DNA of 64,000 bases, taken from the NCBI GenBank assembly GCA_002150815.3, contig NDFF03000320.1:558001-622000 (forward strand), read 5' to 3'. Origin of the DNA: Grammothele lineata. Its lineage: Eukaryota > Basidiomycota > Agaricomycetes > Polyporales > Polyporaceae. The notes beneath the pieces were generated by a model that was not told the origin of the DNA, ran no database searches, and was given only the letters and a program-made list of their open reading frames with translations. The translations under genes were made by a program, and so were the position numbers. Numbering within the stretch: the stretch's first letter is position 1; every line of letters starts with the position of its first letter. Below, one piece after another: positions 11,240 to 22,400 of this stretch.

Positions 11240-12524
11240 TGGGTTTCGAGACTTCTACAGCCTACCCTGGTTATTCGCTTCACAAATACCACGCCTACCA
11301 TAGCGCCAAAAAGACAGAAACCGGAGGCTCTTCAGACACACCACCTTCTCGCCGGAAACCAAGTTGTCAGCCAGGTGTGGGAGAATCATAGAAGGATTTA
11401 GAACCTTGCTCGCACAGACACCCGTAAAATGGCTTGCTTTACGGGACTGGAGGAAGATAGATATCGCCTGGAAGCAAAAGACATCCGATTCCTAGCTGTG
11501 CCTGCCATAAGGCCTGCTGGATGGCTGGATTCATGGCAACGTCCACCTGCCAACTACGCGATCGCGGCCGATTTTCTAGTTTTAGTCTACAGCTCATCAG
11601 TTTAAAATCACAGCCTCTGAGGAAAGCGTAGTTTGTTTGCGGGGTCCGAGGATCGCTGTGAACAACTTGTTTGATTCCGCCGCGTGGCGGTGCCTACAGG
11701 AGACTCGGGCTGGATGATGCTGGGCGACGACCAGGTGTACCTCTTTGCAGCCCTCATATGTGTCCTCGCAATCTAGATCCTACATATAGGTCAAAGCAGG
11801 TTGTGACATATATTGTCTAGAAGATATAGCCGTACAAGCTGAACCTGGAAGGGTTATGTACCTTGACCTCGGAGTCCCACGGTGATGACGTCTGGAAGCT
11901 AAGAGGCGCACAAGAGCAACCTGAGGTCAAACCCCTGGCTTCTCGGAGGGTTGTCGGAAAGAGCACGAAGGCCTCTCAGCACACGGGTGCTGTCTGGAGA
12001 CCGTACAACTCATATTTGCGCGTAGCGGTCCACGGTCAGCGGTTGCTTCCCCCCTTCGCTCCGTAGCTTGGCCTGGATAAGTAAGGACAAATCAAGGCTA
12101 TGCGATAGCACGGAACGGATAGTCGCTCACGAGACAACAAAATCTTGATATTCTCGCGCGATTACAGGTCACAATATCTGTGAGAGACTCGGGCATCTGA
12201 CTGGGAGGATAAGCGTCTGTCGGTCCTTACCAGCGGCAGCATGCTATAAAGCTGGATACAACACGGTCACACACAGCTTATCGATCCGATAGTGTTGAAG
12301 GATGAAGGGGGGGGGGTGCAACGAGCGATGTTCTATGCCAAGAGTTAAATACGTGTCCTTATGTCTGATAAGGATGGGTGGGCCAAGACTAGTGCCACTA
12401 TTATGTGCCTAAGATACAAGGTAGTGAGCGTACGCAAGCAGTATGTAAGATGATACAGAAATGTCATGAACGTCGTGCATGCATCCAGAGCAACGGATGC
12501 GCGGGGCAAGGGAGGAAAGATCGT

Positions 12525-13333
12525 CTATGACGAGGCATGCTGAACCTGGCCGACGGGGTGTAGCCGGAGCTCCATCTCCTTACGCTCCCGCTCCTGCTCC
12601 TCGAGGATGTTTTGCCACGAGTGATCGACGTTGCGTTGGTGCTTCGCCGACTCTGTGCGCTGGCTCTGGGTCATGATACCCGCAGCGATGAGCACGCCGA
12701 CGGTGAGGCCCTGGGCCCACACACGAGCCTGGACGATCTTTTGGGGAGTGGACTGGTAGCTGTGAGGCCGAAGGGTATCAGAATCCCTAGTCTTCTGTGA
12801 CACCCGCGACGGCCGCCGGAGAGAGGAGATAAACGCACCGGTTGCGCATAACGATAGCACCAGCAATCGCCATACTGGCCGCCCAGCTGCCAACGATGAC
12901 CTTATACTGGTTACGCATCGCCCAGTCCTTGACCTTGTCCTTCGTGGACAGGTGCTCCCAGCGTGTCTCCTCGTGCGCCTCCTCGTGCTCGAGGAGGGCC
13001 TTGCCAGCGCCCGTCCAAGTCGACTTGTCGAACTCGACGCCGCGGCGCTCGGCCTGGATGGCGTAGGCGGGACCGACGATCATGATAACGCCGAGGGCTT
13101 TGAGGTGGGGCGGGAGGGCGCGGTAGGCGGGCCAATGACGGTGGGCATAGAAGGAGGCGGGGAGGGAGACAGCGAGGCCGGCGACGATGCCCTCGATGGC
13201 ACCGCGGAGGGTGGCGGCGTGGTGACCGGCGAGCTCTTCCTCAGATACATTCTGCGAGGAGAGGGGGTATCAGTATGGGAATGGCAAGTCCGAGAGAATC
13301 CAAGGAGAGAGGAGCACTACTCACCACCTTCAT
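12525..13333 (-). CDS. rcf2: Respiratory supercomplex factor 2 (HIG1 domain)
   Basis: This is a mitochondrial inner-membrane protein of the Rcf2 family, which helps assemble and stabilise cytochrome c oxidase within III-IV supercomplexes. Exons are 13333-13325 (nine bases, Met-Lys-Val), 13251-12839 and 12759-12525, giving 218 residues, close to the 224 of yeast Rcf2. Hydrophobic segments appear at AIEGIVAGLAVSLPASFYA and ALGVIMIVGPAYAI, then the C-terminal HIG1 pair VIVGSWAASMAIAGAIVM and AQGLTVGVLIAAGIM. Between the last two lies QKIVQARVWAQ, the conserved IxxxRxxxQ-type HIG1 motif. The last junction was set so that VMRNR runs into YQSTPQKIVQ in phase. Nine bases in exon 1 make the first splice easy to miss. 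A TATA-like box lies 147 bases upstream of the start. Confidence 0.9.
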
Positions 13334-13961
13334 GGTCGATCTAAGCGAGGAATTAGTCTAGTCCAGATGTCTATAAGGAGACTGATCTAGTCGTGATGGA
13401 GCAGTCGAGTGAAGGGGCCTGCAGAGACGGAAGGGAGCACTGGCGGTGTGGGGAGAGATTGGAGAGGAGGAGCGGGATGTTATATAGAAAGCGATGATTG
13501 GACGACCGGCACACTCTGGACACGAGCCGCGCCGATTCGGAGAGCGGGGCAAACCGGGGAGGGAGAAAGCGCCGGCCCGGAGCCTGGAGCGCGAGAGTTG
13601 TGTCGGTTGCGTGAGAGCCTGAGAGGTCGTCGAGCGAGAGACAGACGGGCAGAGACGGAACGCAAACGGCTTCCTGCTTAGGAGCTGCTTTGGTCATCCA
13701 ACAGCGATCGAATGCACTCCTTGGTCATCCGCAGGGCACCCGTCCTGCTCGGCGAGCCCAGCGCACCGTGCGGGATGCCATCGCATGCCATCGTTCCCCC
13801 GGCCAGACCCAGGTCCGCCGACAGTCCAGGCGTAGCTCCGGGCGTCTCTAGGGCGTCTAGCTACCACCCGGCGGGCGTCAATGTCAAGTGCCTGCAACTC
13901 TGACTGAGCGAATCCGAATGCTTCATCTTTGAATCCTGTTCAGCCCGGTCCAGCCACCGCC
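13334..13961. other. Divergent promoter region rcf2 / AKTIP-like gene
   Basis: These 628 bases separate two divergent starts. Apart from the TATA-like box for rcf2, I see no further feature. Open frames here overlap both leaders and lack protein character. Confidence 0.5.
13480..13486 (-). promoter_or_regulatory. TATA-like box of rcf2
   Basis: TATATAA reads on the minus strand about 147 bases upstream of the rcf2 start codon. The position is plausible for a fungal core promoter, but the motif alone is weak evidence. Confidence 0.35.
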
Positions 13962-14804
13962 ATGCTCTCCAGCCTAGTCCACGCGCCCACAATAGATCTC
14001 TCGTCCTCCTCCAGAGGCCGTAGACAGAACACCCGCTCCGCCAGCGTCGCCAACCCGGAGCTCCCCGTCCCCGCCCTCACCCGCACCGCCGTCTCGCTCG
14101 AGTATGCGTCCCTCCGACACACCGGCCACTGTCCATTAGGCATGTATGTCACCCCGTCCCCCGACAATCTCATGGTTTGGGACGCCGTCTTTTTCGTCCA
14201 CCAAGGTCTGTACGCACGCCCATTTCGAGGTCTGGGCCTACCGTTGTGACGTTCCGAATCTTTGAAGGTTACTATACGGACTCCATCCTCAAGTTCCGCC
14301 TTAGGTTCCCGCCAAGCTACCCCGAGCGCCCGCCCGTCGTCCAGTTCCTCACCGACGTCTTCCACCCCCTCATCTCCCAGCAGGACGGCACCTTTAACCT
14401 CGCTCCGCGCTTCCGCCAGTGGCGGCCGAAGGAACACCATGTCTTCGACGTCCTCCACTGGGTCAAGGCCGCGTTCAAGAAGCAGGCCCTGGACGAGATC
14501 AAGGAGGGCGATTGCTTCAACAAGGAGGCTTATAGGTACGTCCCCGCCACGGACGATGCGTATACAGCGGCGGCTTATGCGTCGCCCTAGATTATACCAC
14601 GACACAACGTCTTCCTTTGCCGCGCTCGCGACGCAGTCCTCCATGCTTTCACAGTCCGCCTTCGCGCTTTTCGACAAAGACCACCCCTCGATGGCCGGCA
14701 AGGGCTCGCACAGCATGCAGTTCAAGGAGCTCAAGCCGGAGCAGCTAGACGCCCTCCGGACCAAACTCGGGCTGCAGGAATGGGAAGACCCGGAGCAGTC
14801 GTGA
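13962..14804 (+). CDS. AKTIP/FTS-like E2 variant lacking the active cysteine
   Basis: Exons 13962-14205, 14268-14535 and 14591-14804 join in phase to 241 residues. The middle is an E2 ubiquitin-conjugating fold: YYTDSILKFRLRFPPSYPERPPVVQFLTD, then FHPLISQQDGTFNL. Where active E2s have HPN and a catalytic Cys, this protein reads HPLISQQDGTFNLAPRF with no Cys, followed by WRPKEHHVFDVLHWVKAAF. That pattern matches human AKTIP (FTS) and its fungal relatives, which join Hook and FHIP in a complex linking early endosomes to dynein. So the likely role is cargo adaptor rather than ubiquitin transfer. The N-terminal 40 residues are Ser/Arg-rich. The C-terminal tail ends LKPEQLDALRTKLGLQEWEDP. Hook and FHIP partners are not in this window. 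Confidence 0.85.
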
Positions 14805-15388
14805 TGAGATACGTTGCGTATACCAGGGATGGCACTGTATTATATACTGTACGTCTACTCTAGATGGGTGGCCTCTATGTTCTGTACGATGATCCAAGCA
14901 GCGCGTGTATAGGGATGTGGAGTCGATGTAATGCGATACAGATGGGCGACGTGAAGGAAACACTAGACAGGAAGCACTAAGATAAAGCAGCAAATCTACG
15001 CGGGCACACGGACGTCCTTCGGCCTGGCCGACGCCGATGACGACGAGCGGCGGCCGCGCCCCGCCGGAGGAGACCTGCTGCGCGACTCTCCACGGCGTGA
15101 CAGCGACGACAGTCTTGAGGGGATGGGGATGCACCAGCCCCCGCCCCCGCAGCGCGCCGCATCCACAGAGTGGCTCGCGACGAGCGGGGGCGCCTCGACC
15201 TGCGGCTCTTCCTGCCTTCGAAGAGGCTGTAGGTCGTACGGGTTGAACGCTGACGGGACCGCGGCCGATACCAATGTCTCGCTTGCGCTCTCCCTCTTCG
15301 GGGCCATTGCTGAGAACGCTGGCTTCTCAGACAAGCCGGACGCGTCCGCGGGGGCAGGGTCACGCTCGCGCGCGCCCCGCGCCGCGAG
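14805..15388. other. 3' flank, with an open frame continuing past the vip1 stop
   Basis: Directly after the proposed vip1 stop (TGA at 15391-15389) the same frame stays open on the minus strand to about 14996, roughly 130 codons, with protein-like content (phrases such as SAFNPYDLQPLRRQEE). It may be 3' UTR, an alternative C-terminus reached by splicing, or readthrough. The remainder, 14805-14995, is the shared 3' flank of two convergent genes. Confidence 0.4.
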
Positions 15389-18300
15389 TCAGGGGTCATC
15401 CGCGGGCGTAGACGACGCGGCCACGGGCGCGTTGAGCGGGTCGATCGTTTCGAAAGGCGTGTCCGGGCCGGTGTCGTCATCGTCGTTGACGCGACCAAAG
15501 TGCTTCGAGAGGCGGTCGATGACGAGTGCGTAGGGCAGGTGTTGCGTGAGCTTCCGGCGCGGCTGCACGTTGAGCGAGTGCCGCGCGTCGAGCGCCGAGT
15601 CGAGCACGTTGGACGAGTGCGCGCCCTCGGAGAGCGAGAGTTTGATCGAGTACTCTTTGTCGGACTTGCCCCGCCCGTGGTTGCGCTCGTACAGCTCGAA
15701 TCTGGATGAGCGAAGTCAGCATTGTGGGTACGTGGATTAAGTTTACATTTACTAACGTGATGTGGGACTATGTGTGGACGAAGTGCAGATAGTCGGAATG
15801 GGTGGTCAGAACAGCGCACAGAGTTTAGATGGGTGGAGACATACGCAGTAGTCAAGCTCAGGTATGCGGCGGTTTGCGATCGGAAGGCCAGACAGCAGGA
15901 CGAGGTTTACAAGGGTGTGGATGTGGCTCTCTTTCGTGAAGTAGAGGGTCAGCGCACATTCCTCGTTGTTCCGTGCACGTTCGAGGTCGCCGACAACGTT
16001 GCGCAGAAGCGGTAGCGAAGTAAGCACCCCAATCTCTTCCCTGAAAATGGGTTAGCCCGACATCCAAGGGCGTTCAATCCAGCAGACGCACTTCTCCTCA
16101 GGCTCGATCCCGTACTCCTGCGGCGCGACGAGGTCAAAGAGCGCCTTAGCGCGCCCGTACAGCTCGTGCAGCTTGCGGTCGTGCGGCGCCTGTTCGATGC
16201 GCCCCTGCTCGTTGAAGATCGAGAAGAGGAACGTGCGATGGTGGAGCGCGCAGTACTTGATAGTGTCGTACAGCTCCGAGACGCGACTCGGGTCGAATTT
16301 TTCCTGCTTAACGTCGCAGAAGTCTTCGAAGAGCTTCTCCCACCGCTCACGGAAGAGCCATGGCTCGTCCCCACAGCACCACCGCTCTTGAATGCGGTCC
16401 ACGTCGATCGTCTCCCAATTCCGTCGCATAATGTCTCGAAAGGCGGAGAGGAGCTCGATCACCTCCTTCACGACCTCGACCGGCTCCTTCTTCATGCTCT
16501 TCGGCCACGTCAGCTCGGGGCGCTTCTCGGGCTCGCCCGGGCGCAAAAGGATCTTGAGCCGCTTCTTGACGTCGTCCATGAGGTCCTTGGCCGCATTCGA
16601 GTCGTCGAGGAGGTCCTTGCGGACGATGAGTTTCGGCGGCTTCTGTGCGGGAATGGAGTTCTCGCGGCGAGGGGTAAAGTGACTGCCAGACGTGAATGGG
16701 CTGCCGGAGCTGTGATGGGTGCTGGAGGCATAGCCACCGTCGGTGGAAGACCGAGAGGATTGCGGAGGACCGCCGCCAGATGACAGCGAACTGGAAGTTC
16801 CAGCGGGGGAGTTGTCAAACAACGCTGCTGCGAATATTTCTGCGGACGCTACGACACGCCTCTCGGAAGAGGTATAAATCTAGTGGTCCTTTCAGTGGCT
16901 GTCGCATGCCCATGGGACGAATCGAACGCACCCTGACGTTTCGGAGAATGTCTTTGTCTGGATCACAGAATGAGTAATATGACAGTCAAATGGGGCTTGT
17001 CCACGCACTCATGATCGATATATCTTTCTTCATATTCTCCCCGAGATCACGGGACTGGTACCGCGCCGAGTGTGTGAACTCGCCGCCCCACTTGAACACC
17101 AGCGTGAGCTTCGTGAGCTTGCGAATCTGCCCGGGCTGCTTCTTAGAGTACACCGGCTTGAGCTGCGCTTTCGTACCGGGTAGGTCGATCTTGCTGAAGA
17201 GCGCATTGTTCAGCTGGGTAAGCTTGACGAGGTCTTCGCCGTCGGCGCCCAAACCCTTGGCCTCCTCAACAGCGGTCGCGATGTGGTTGAGCTGGGCGCG
17301 CTCGCGTAAGATGATCTCCTCGCGCTCGCCGTTGAGGAGGGTGACAAATGGCTGCGTCCACCGCTCGCCGATGGGAAAGTTAAATTTGAGTTTCTGCTTC
17401 GGCGTCCGGTCCGCGTGCCGGAAGACGGTGACGTTCGCCTTGAGGAGCCACGTGGGCTCCTCAGCGGTTGCTTCCGCCGCGGGGAGGGGCCGCTCGGGCG
17501 AGGACGCGACCTGAAGGCAAAGAGACGCGAGGATTTCGGCGGTCTTGTCTGCAAAGGTCATGGTGGTCAGAGAGTGTGTTACGGATTTGGGTTTCGTGCA
17601 TACCGTAGTAGGTGTCGTTGCCCTTGACGAAGCTCCATCCGTTGACGTCGATGACTTGACTCCGCTTCCCACCCTCGCAGCGCAGCATGTCAAAACCACA
17701 TACTTTCTGCCCGAATCCGTCACTGATTCTGCGGGCCCATTGCGTTTCCTCCTCGCTTAGATGCGTGATGAAGCTGCAAATGCATCAGCGAGGGACACAA
17801 AGACGTATCCGCAATCTGAAGCCTACCGAATTTCCTTCCCTTCCGTGTTCCGGCGCACTACGCCATCGACGAAAGGAGACTTGCGCGTTTCTGCATGCGT
17901 GTATTCGTGACCGACGGTGTAGACTTTGATGTCTTCCGAATTATCGACATCCACAAATTTCTCGTAGATGTACGATCCATCCGTGCGCGGGAAGTTGAGC
18001 TGCGGGTCTAGCTCACTTGACTTATTCCCAACCTGCAGTACGCGACGAAAATTGGATCGGAAAATCAAATTCCCGTGAGCGCGAGAGCTTACATACCTTA
18101 CGGAACAGTCGCCGGCCACCACCCCCTCGGAAGTAGATGTATACGTTGTGATCTTCGCCGCTCACAGGTTTCTCGACGAACGGCTTCTCCATGACTTGCC
18201 CGTCTATAATGATTGTATTGCCATCCGGACTCAACGTTACTTCCGGAGTGACCTGGAAGCCTCCCAAGGATATGCCAATCTTTTTCTTCATGAGGTCGCG

Positions 18301-18865
18301 TAACTCATCGTCCACTTTCGGGCCGCCGTCGCGAGACACTTCCAGCCGACGAGGTGTTGGAACCTTGAGGTGATCGAGCATAGCACCGACTAGGCGTCTA
18401 TCCCACAAGAGGGCCTGGGGAGGGAGATCGTTGATGCAGTGTGGATTCCGAAGCTTCACGTAGGAAATGGCCTTGTCGAGAGGGAAGTCGGTGGAGAAGA
18501 AAGAGATGAGGACGTCGCATCGCGGCCAGTTCTCCACATCTGAACGTCATGGTGGTGAGCTATGCCGTAAGAATGATTTCAGACGGTACAGCACCTTCGT
18601 CGAGGATGACTTTATCACCGAAAACCTTAACTTCGATGGCGCCGTTAGACCGTTCGACCAATCTGGTCAGGATCTCGCGCATGGCCTTGGAGCGTGCCTT
18701 GACGTCCATAGCGCATATCCCGAGGATGATGGGAGGCCTAGCATGGTCAGTGATTGCTGAAAGGTCAGAATGGGAACCGTTTGGAGACGGAGTCGAGGAC
18801 CTGGGTGCAGAAGCGGAGAGTGGAGATCGCTCAGGGGAGTGGACCAGAGAAGCCAGGCCAAGCAT
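15389..18865 (-). CDS. vip1: Vip1/Asp1-type inositol hexakisphosphate kinase/phosphatase (PPIP5K)
   Basis: This bifunctional cytosolic enzyme makes and removes the 1-position pyrophosphate of inositol pyrophosphates, which signal phosphate status and shape microtubules in fungi. Exons in transcript order: 18865-18595, 18539-18097, 18032-17827, 17773-17604, 17548-17009, 16957-16932, 16879-16092, 16040-15845, 15767-15757 and 15701-15389. Every junction keeps phase and gives 987 residues. The N-terminal ATP-grasp kinase shows [52 protein letters not shown] and [15 protein letters not shown]. The histidine acid phosphatase domain begins with the RHADRTPK motif near residue 407. Exon 6 (26 nt) and exon 9 (11 nt, Ser-His-Ile-Thr before FELYER) are microexons. 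The gene is divergent from the copper ATPase, with 617 bases between starts. The exact C-terminus is uncertain because an open frame continues past the stop. Confidence 0.92.
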
Positions 18866-19482
18866 GACTGACGTGAAGCTAGAGCTGAGCAGAGAGTGTG
18901 TTCAAGAGTAGACTTATTTTGTAAGGTATATGCGCAGCCGTACGAGCTCTGGGGGGACCCAAGTGGCCCTCGCGGGGAAGGGGCCGGAGAAGTGGTGGTG
19001 GTCGTGTGCAGAACACGCGCCTGGCCCATAACCCTGCAAGCGCCGGTGCCAGCCACAGCGGGGTGGAGAATTACCGTAGCTGACGTAACCAGGAGTCGGG
19101 CTCCCTAATCTGAGATCCGAGGGATGGCGGGCCTTTGACTTGCCGGACGATGCCGGACAAGGCGAGGGATTTTTGCGTCCAATGAGCGACCAATGACGAT
19201 TGAGCACGGTGACAGGCGCCGGTGCGCGTCAACGATTGAGGCATTTCCTGGACCTCGGATGACTGTCGATGACCAACGGTGGCGTGCTGGGCCACTCTCC
19301 GCCGTCTCATCCGCCGCGCACAGATATAACGCGGCGCCTCATGTTACGCCGACGTACCCTCGCCTGTCATCCGCTTTCCCTTCACAGCGACCTTGACGGA
19401 TCCGAAGATGTCCAGCAACCGTATTTCAGGCCATCGTCCTTCGCGACGCACCCCCCGTCTCCGCCTCGACGGTATCTCCACC
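18866..19482. other. Divergent promoter region vip1 / copper ATPase
   Basis: These are 617 bases between two divergent starts. AGATATAACGC near 19322 could be a TATA-like site for the ATPase, but this is weak. I see no gene. Confidence 0.45.
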
Positions 19483-22400
19483 ATGGACCCTCAGGCTAGC
19501 GAAACAACCACCACGGTTCTCGTCTCCAACCTCCACTGTGGAAGGTGAGCAACCTCCCCGCCACCGTTTCTATCTTTCTCCTGAAGCTTCTCGTTCAGCT
19601 GTGTCAAAACCATCCAGGACGCCCTTGCGTCGCTGTCTCCTTCTCCCACTTCAGTCGACGTCTCGATTGTGACTCAGTCGGTGATCGTGCGCCACCCCCG
19701 CTCACTCTCTGCGTCTACAATCAAGGACGCCGTCGAGGAGGCCGGCTACGACATACTTGTAACTCCTGGAGCTCAGCGCGACGCCCAGCACGCCCAACGA
19801 CCTTGGTCGGACAGCCTAGCAGAGTACTCTTGTATCTCATCCCCGAACCAGCACAGGCTGAGACTCAAGCATCTGAGCAACTGCGAGCAATGTCGGGCCG
19901 AAGAATCCCACACGGGGATTCCAGCCGGAGAAAACATCGAAAAGGTGAGCCCAAACATAGCAGTGTCTCTACACCCCCTCTGAACTTGGGTGCCACGACA
20001 GACCAAAGATAGCAGGGCAGTTTCTGCGACCGCCTCGCATTTCCGCGAGACGCCCTCGGTCCCCGCGCGCGCAGCTGCTCGGGTGACGCTCTCCGTCGGG
20101 GGCATGACCTGCGCGTCGTGTTCCAACGCCATTACTTCGGCTCTGTCCGAGCTCCCCGGCGTCTCCGACGTCGCCGTGAGCGTGCTCGGCAACTCGGCCA
20201 CACTCACCATCGCCGTCCCCGAGGATGCGCCTACGGCCGTGTCGACCATCGAAGATATCGGCTACACCGCGGAAGTCGTCAGCGTTGAGCCCTTCGGTAC
20301 GCCTCCGCCACAGAAGAAGCCGTCCGGCACCTCGGACGCACAATATGACGGCCCCGTGCGCGTTGAATTGTCTGTTGATGGTATGACTTGCGCATCGTGT
20401 GTGAACACCGTAACGGGGCTCTTGTCGGATATTCCTGGGGTGTCCGATGTTGCGGTCAGCCTCGTTGGAAAGTCGGCGACGGCGAACGTTGAGCGCCAGG
20501 ATTTGGTGTCTCAGCTGAAGGACGCTATTGACGACGCAGGGTACGAAGCCGAGGTAATTGGTGTCCAACCCGTCACAGCGCCGGAAGAAGAAGAGGTAGC
20601 CGGACCACGTACCGTCTCGTTACGCGTGGGCGGCATGTTTTGTTCGTGAGTACTTTTCGTCATGTTTATGCCGTTTGACACTGACGTCGTTGTACAAAGA
20701 CATTGCCCGACCAAAATAATGGGAGCCCTGAAGACACTGGGTTCCTCGGTCACAGTCACGAAACCACTCCTCTCCCATACCGACCCGATTCTCACCGTGG
20801 AGTATACGCCCTCTCCTCCAGAGCTCACCATCCGTACCATCGTCTTTACTATCTCACAGGCAGGCGAGCCGTCTGCCCCGTTCACCGCAGCCGTCCACCA
20901 CCCCCCATCGCTGGAGGACCGTGCACGCTACATGCAGCGACGCGAGCAACGACACATCCTCACACGCCTGCTCTTCTCCGTTGTCGCCGCGATCCCCACG
21001 TTCATCCTCGGGATTGTCTACATGACGCTCGTCCCCGCGGATAATCACATCAGGATGTGGTTGGAGGAGCCACTGTGGACGGGAAACGCTTCGCGCGCGG
21101 AGTGGGCTCTGTTCTTCCTCGCCACGCCGGTCATGTTTTACAGCGCCGGTATGTTCCACCGACGGAGTCTCAAGGAGATATATGCGCTCTGGCGTAAAGG
21201 TAGCCGCACTCCTGTATGGAAGCGCTTTATTAGGTTTGGGAGCATGAACCTGCTGGTACGTGCCTGTTTGTAGAATAAACATTGCACCTGGCTAACTAGC
21301 TAAGATAGGTATCGACCGGCGTGGCCGTTGCGTACTTCGCTTCTATTGCCCTTCTGGCATTGGCAGCTTCGCAGGCGCCATCACCTTCAGGGATGGCGGA
21401 CACGACGACCTATTTCGACTCGGTTGTCCTATTGACGATGTTCCTGTTGGCGGGTACGTTCTGTGACTAGAACATTGAGTCGGCGCTTGGCGCTTTCAGT
21501 AGGTACACAACATTCACACTCATTTCACAGGTCGCTTCCTCGAGAGTTACAGCAAAGGCCGTACTGCGGACGCCATCACGGCACTCGGCAAACTGCGACC
21601 CACCACCGCTCTTGTCCTCGTTCCCAAGTCAGACTCGCTTTCTCGCGTGTCGTCCAATTCTTTCGGAAACGACGGAGACTTGGAGAAAGGAGATGCCGAC
21701 GGAGAGGAACACAACTTCTCATCCAAGGCTGGGAGTAAGGTGGAACGTATCGACGCAGAGCTCCTCGAGGTTGGCGATATCGTGCGCGTTCTGAACGGCG
21801 CAACGCCACCGGCTGATGGAACGATCGTATCCGGGGAGGGAGGCGCGTTCGACGAGAGTTCTTTGACTGGTGAGTCGCGCATGGTCAAAAAGCAAGTCGG
21901 CGACAAGGTCTTCCTCGGTACGATCAACAAGGCAGGCGTGGTGGATGTACGCGTAGACAAGATAGGAGGGCAGACGATGTGGGTACCCGTTTTCGTGCCT
22001 TTTTCCGGCGGTGATTGACCATTTCATCATGCAGGCTGGACCACGTCGTGAAGGTCGTTCGCGAAGGCCAATCTCGTCGTGCGCCCATTGAGCGCGTCGT
22101 GGACATTGTCACGGGTTACTTCGTCCCCGTCGTGACCCTTCTCGCGATTATCACCTGGGTAGTTTGGCTCGGCCTCGGTCTGGGAGGCGCTCTTCCTCCA
22201 GACTACCTCGATATCGAAGTTGGTGGCTGGCGTGAGTGGTTTCCTTTACGAGATAGACGATACATGAGCTGACTTATTGGAAAGCCGTCTGGTCCCTCGA
22301 GTTCGCGATCGCCGTCTTCGTGGTCGCGTGCCCGTGCGGCATCGGTCTCGCCGCGCCCACAGCGTTGCTCGTTGGCTCCGGGCTTGCCGCTAAGCACGGC

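Larger units (their letters stand above)
10618..12524. other. Gene-free stretch holding a retrocopy
   Basis: Apart from the retroposed fragment at 10931-11226, I see no gene here. There is a nine-base G run near 12309. The base composition is lower in GC than the flanking genes. Confidence 0.5.

Noticed and set aside
12305..12320. G run as a possible quadruplex
   Set aside because: It is a single tract without the four spaced runs needed.
14977..15855. 292-codon open frame on minus strand overlapping the last vip1 exons
   Set aside because: It runs in a different frame from the PPIP5K sequence and its content is a Ser/Arg/Thr artefact of GC-rich codons.
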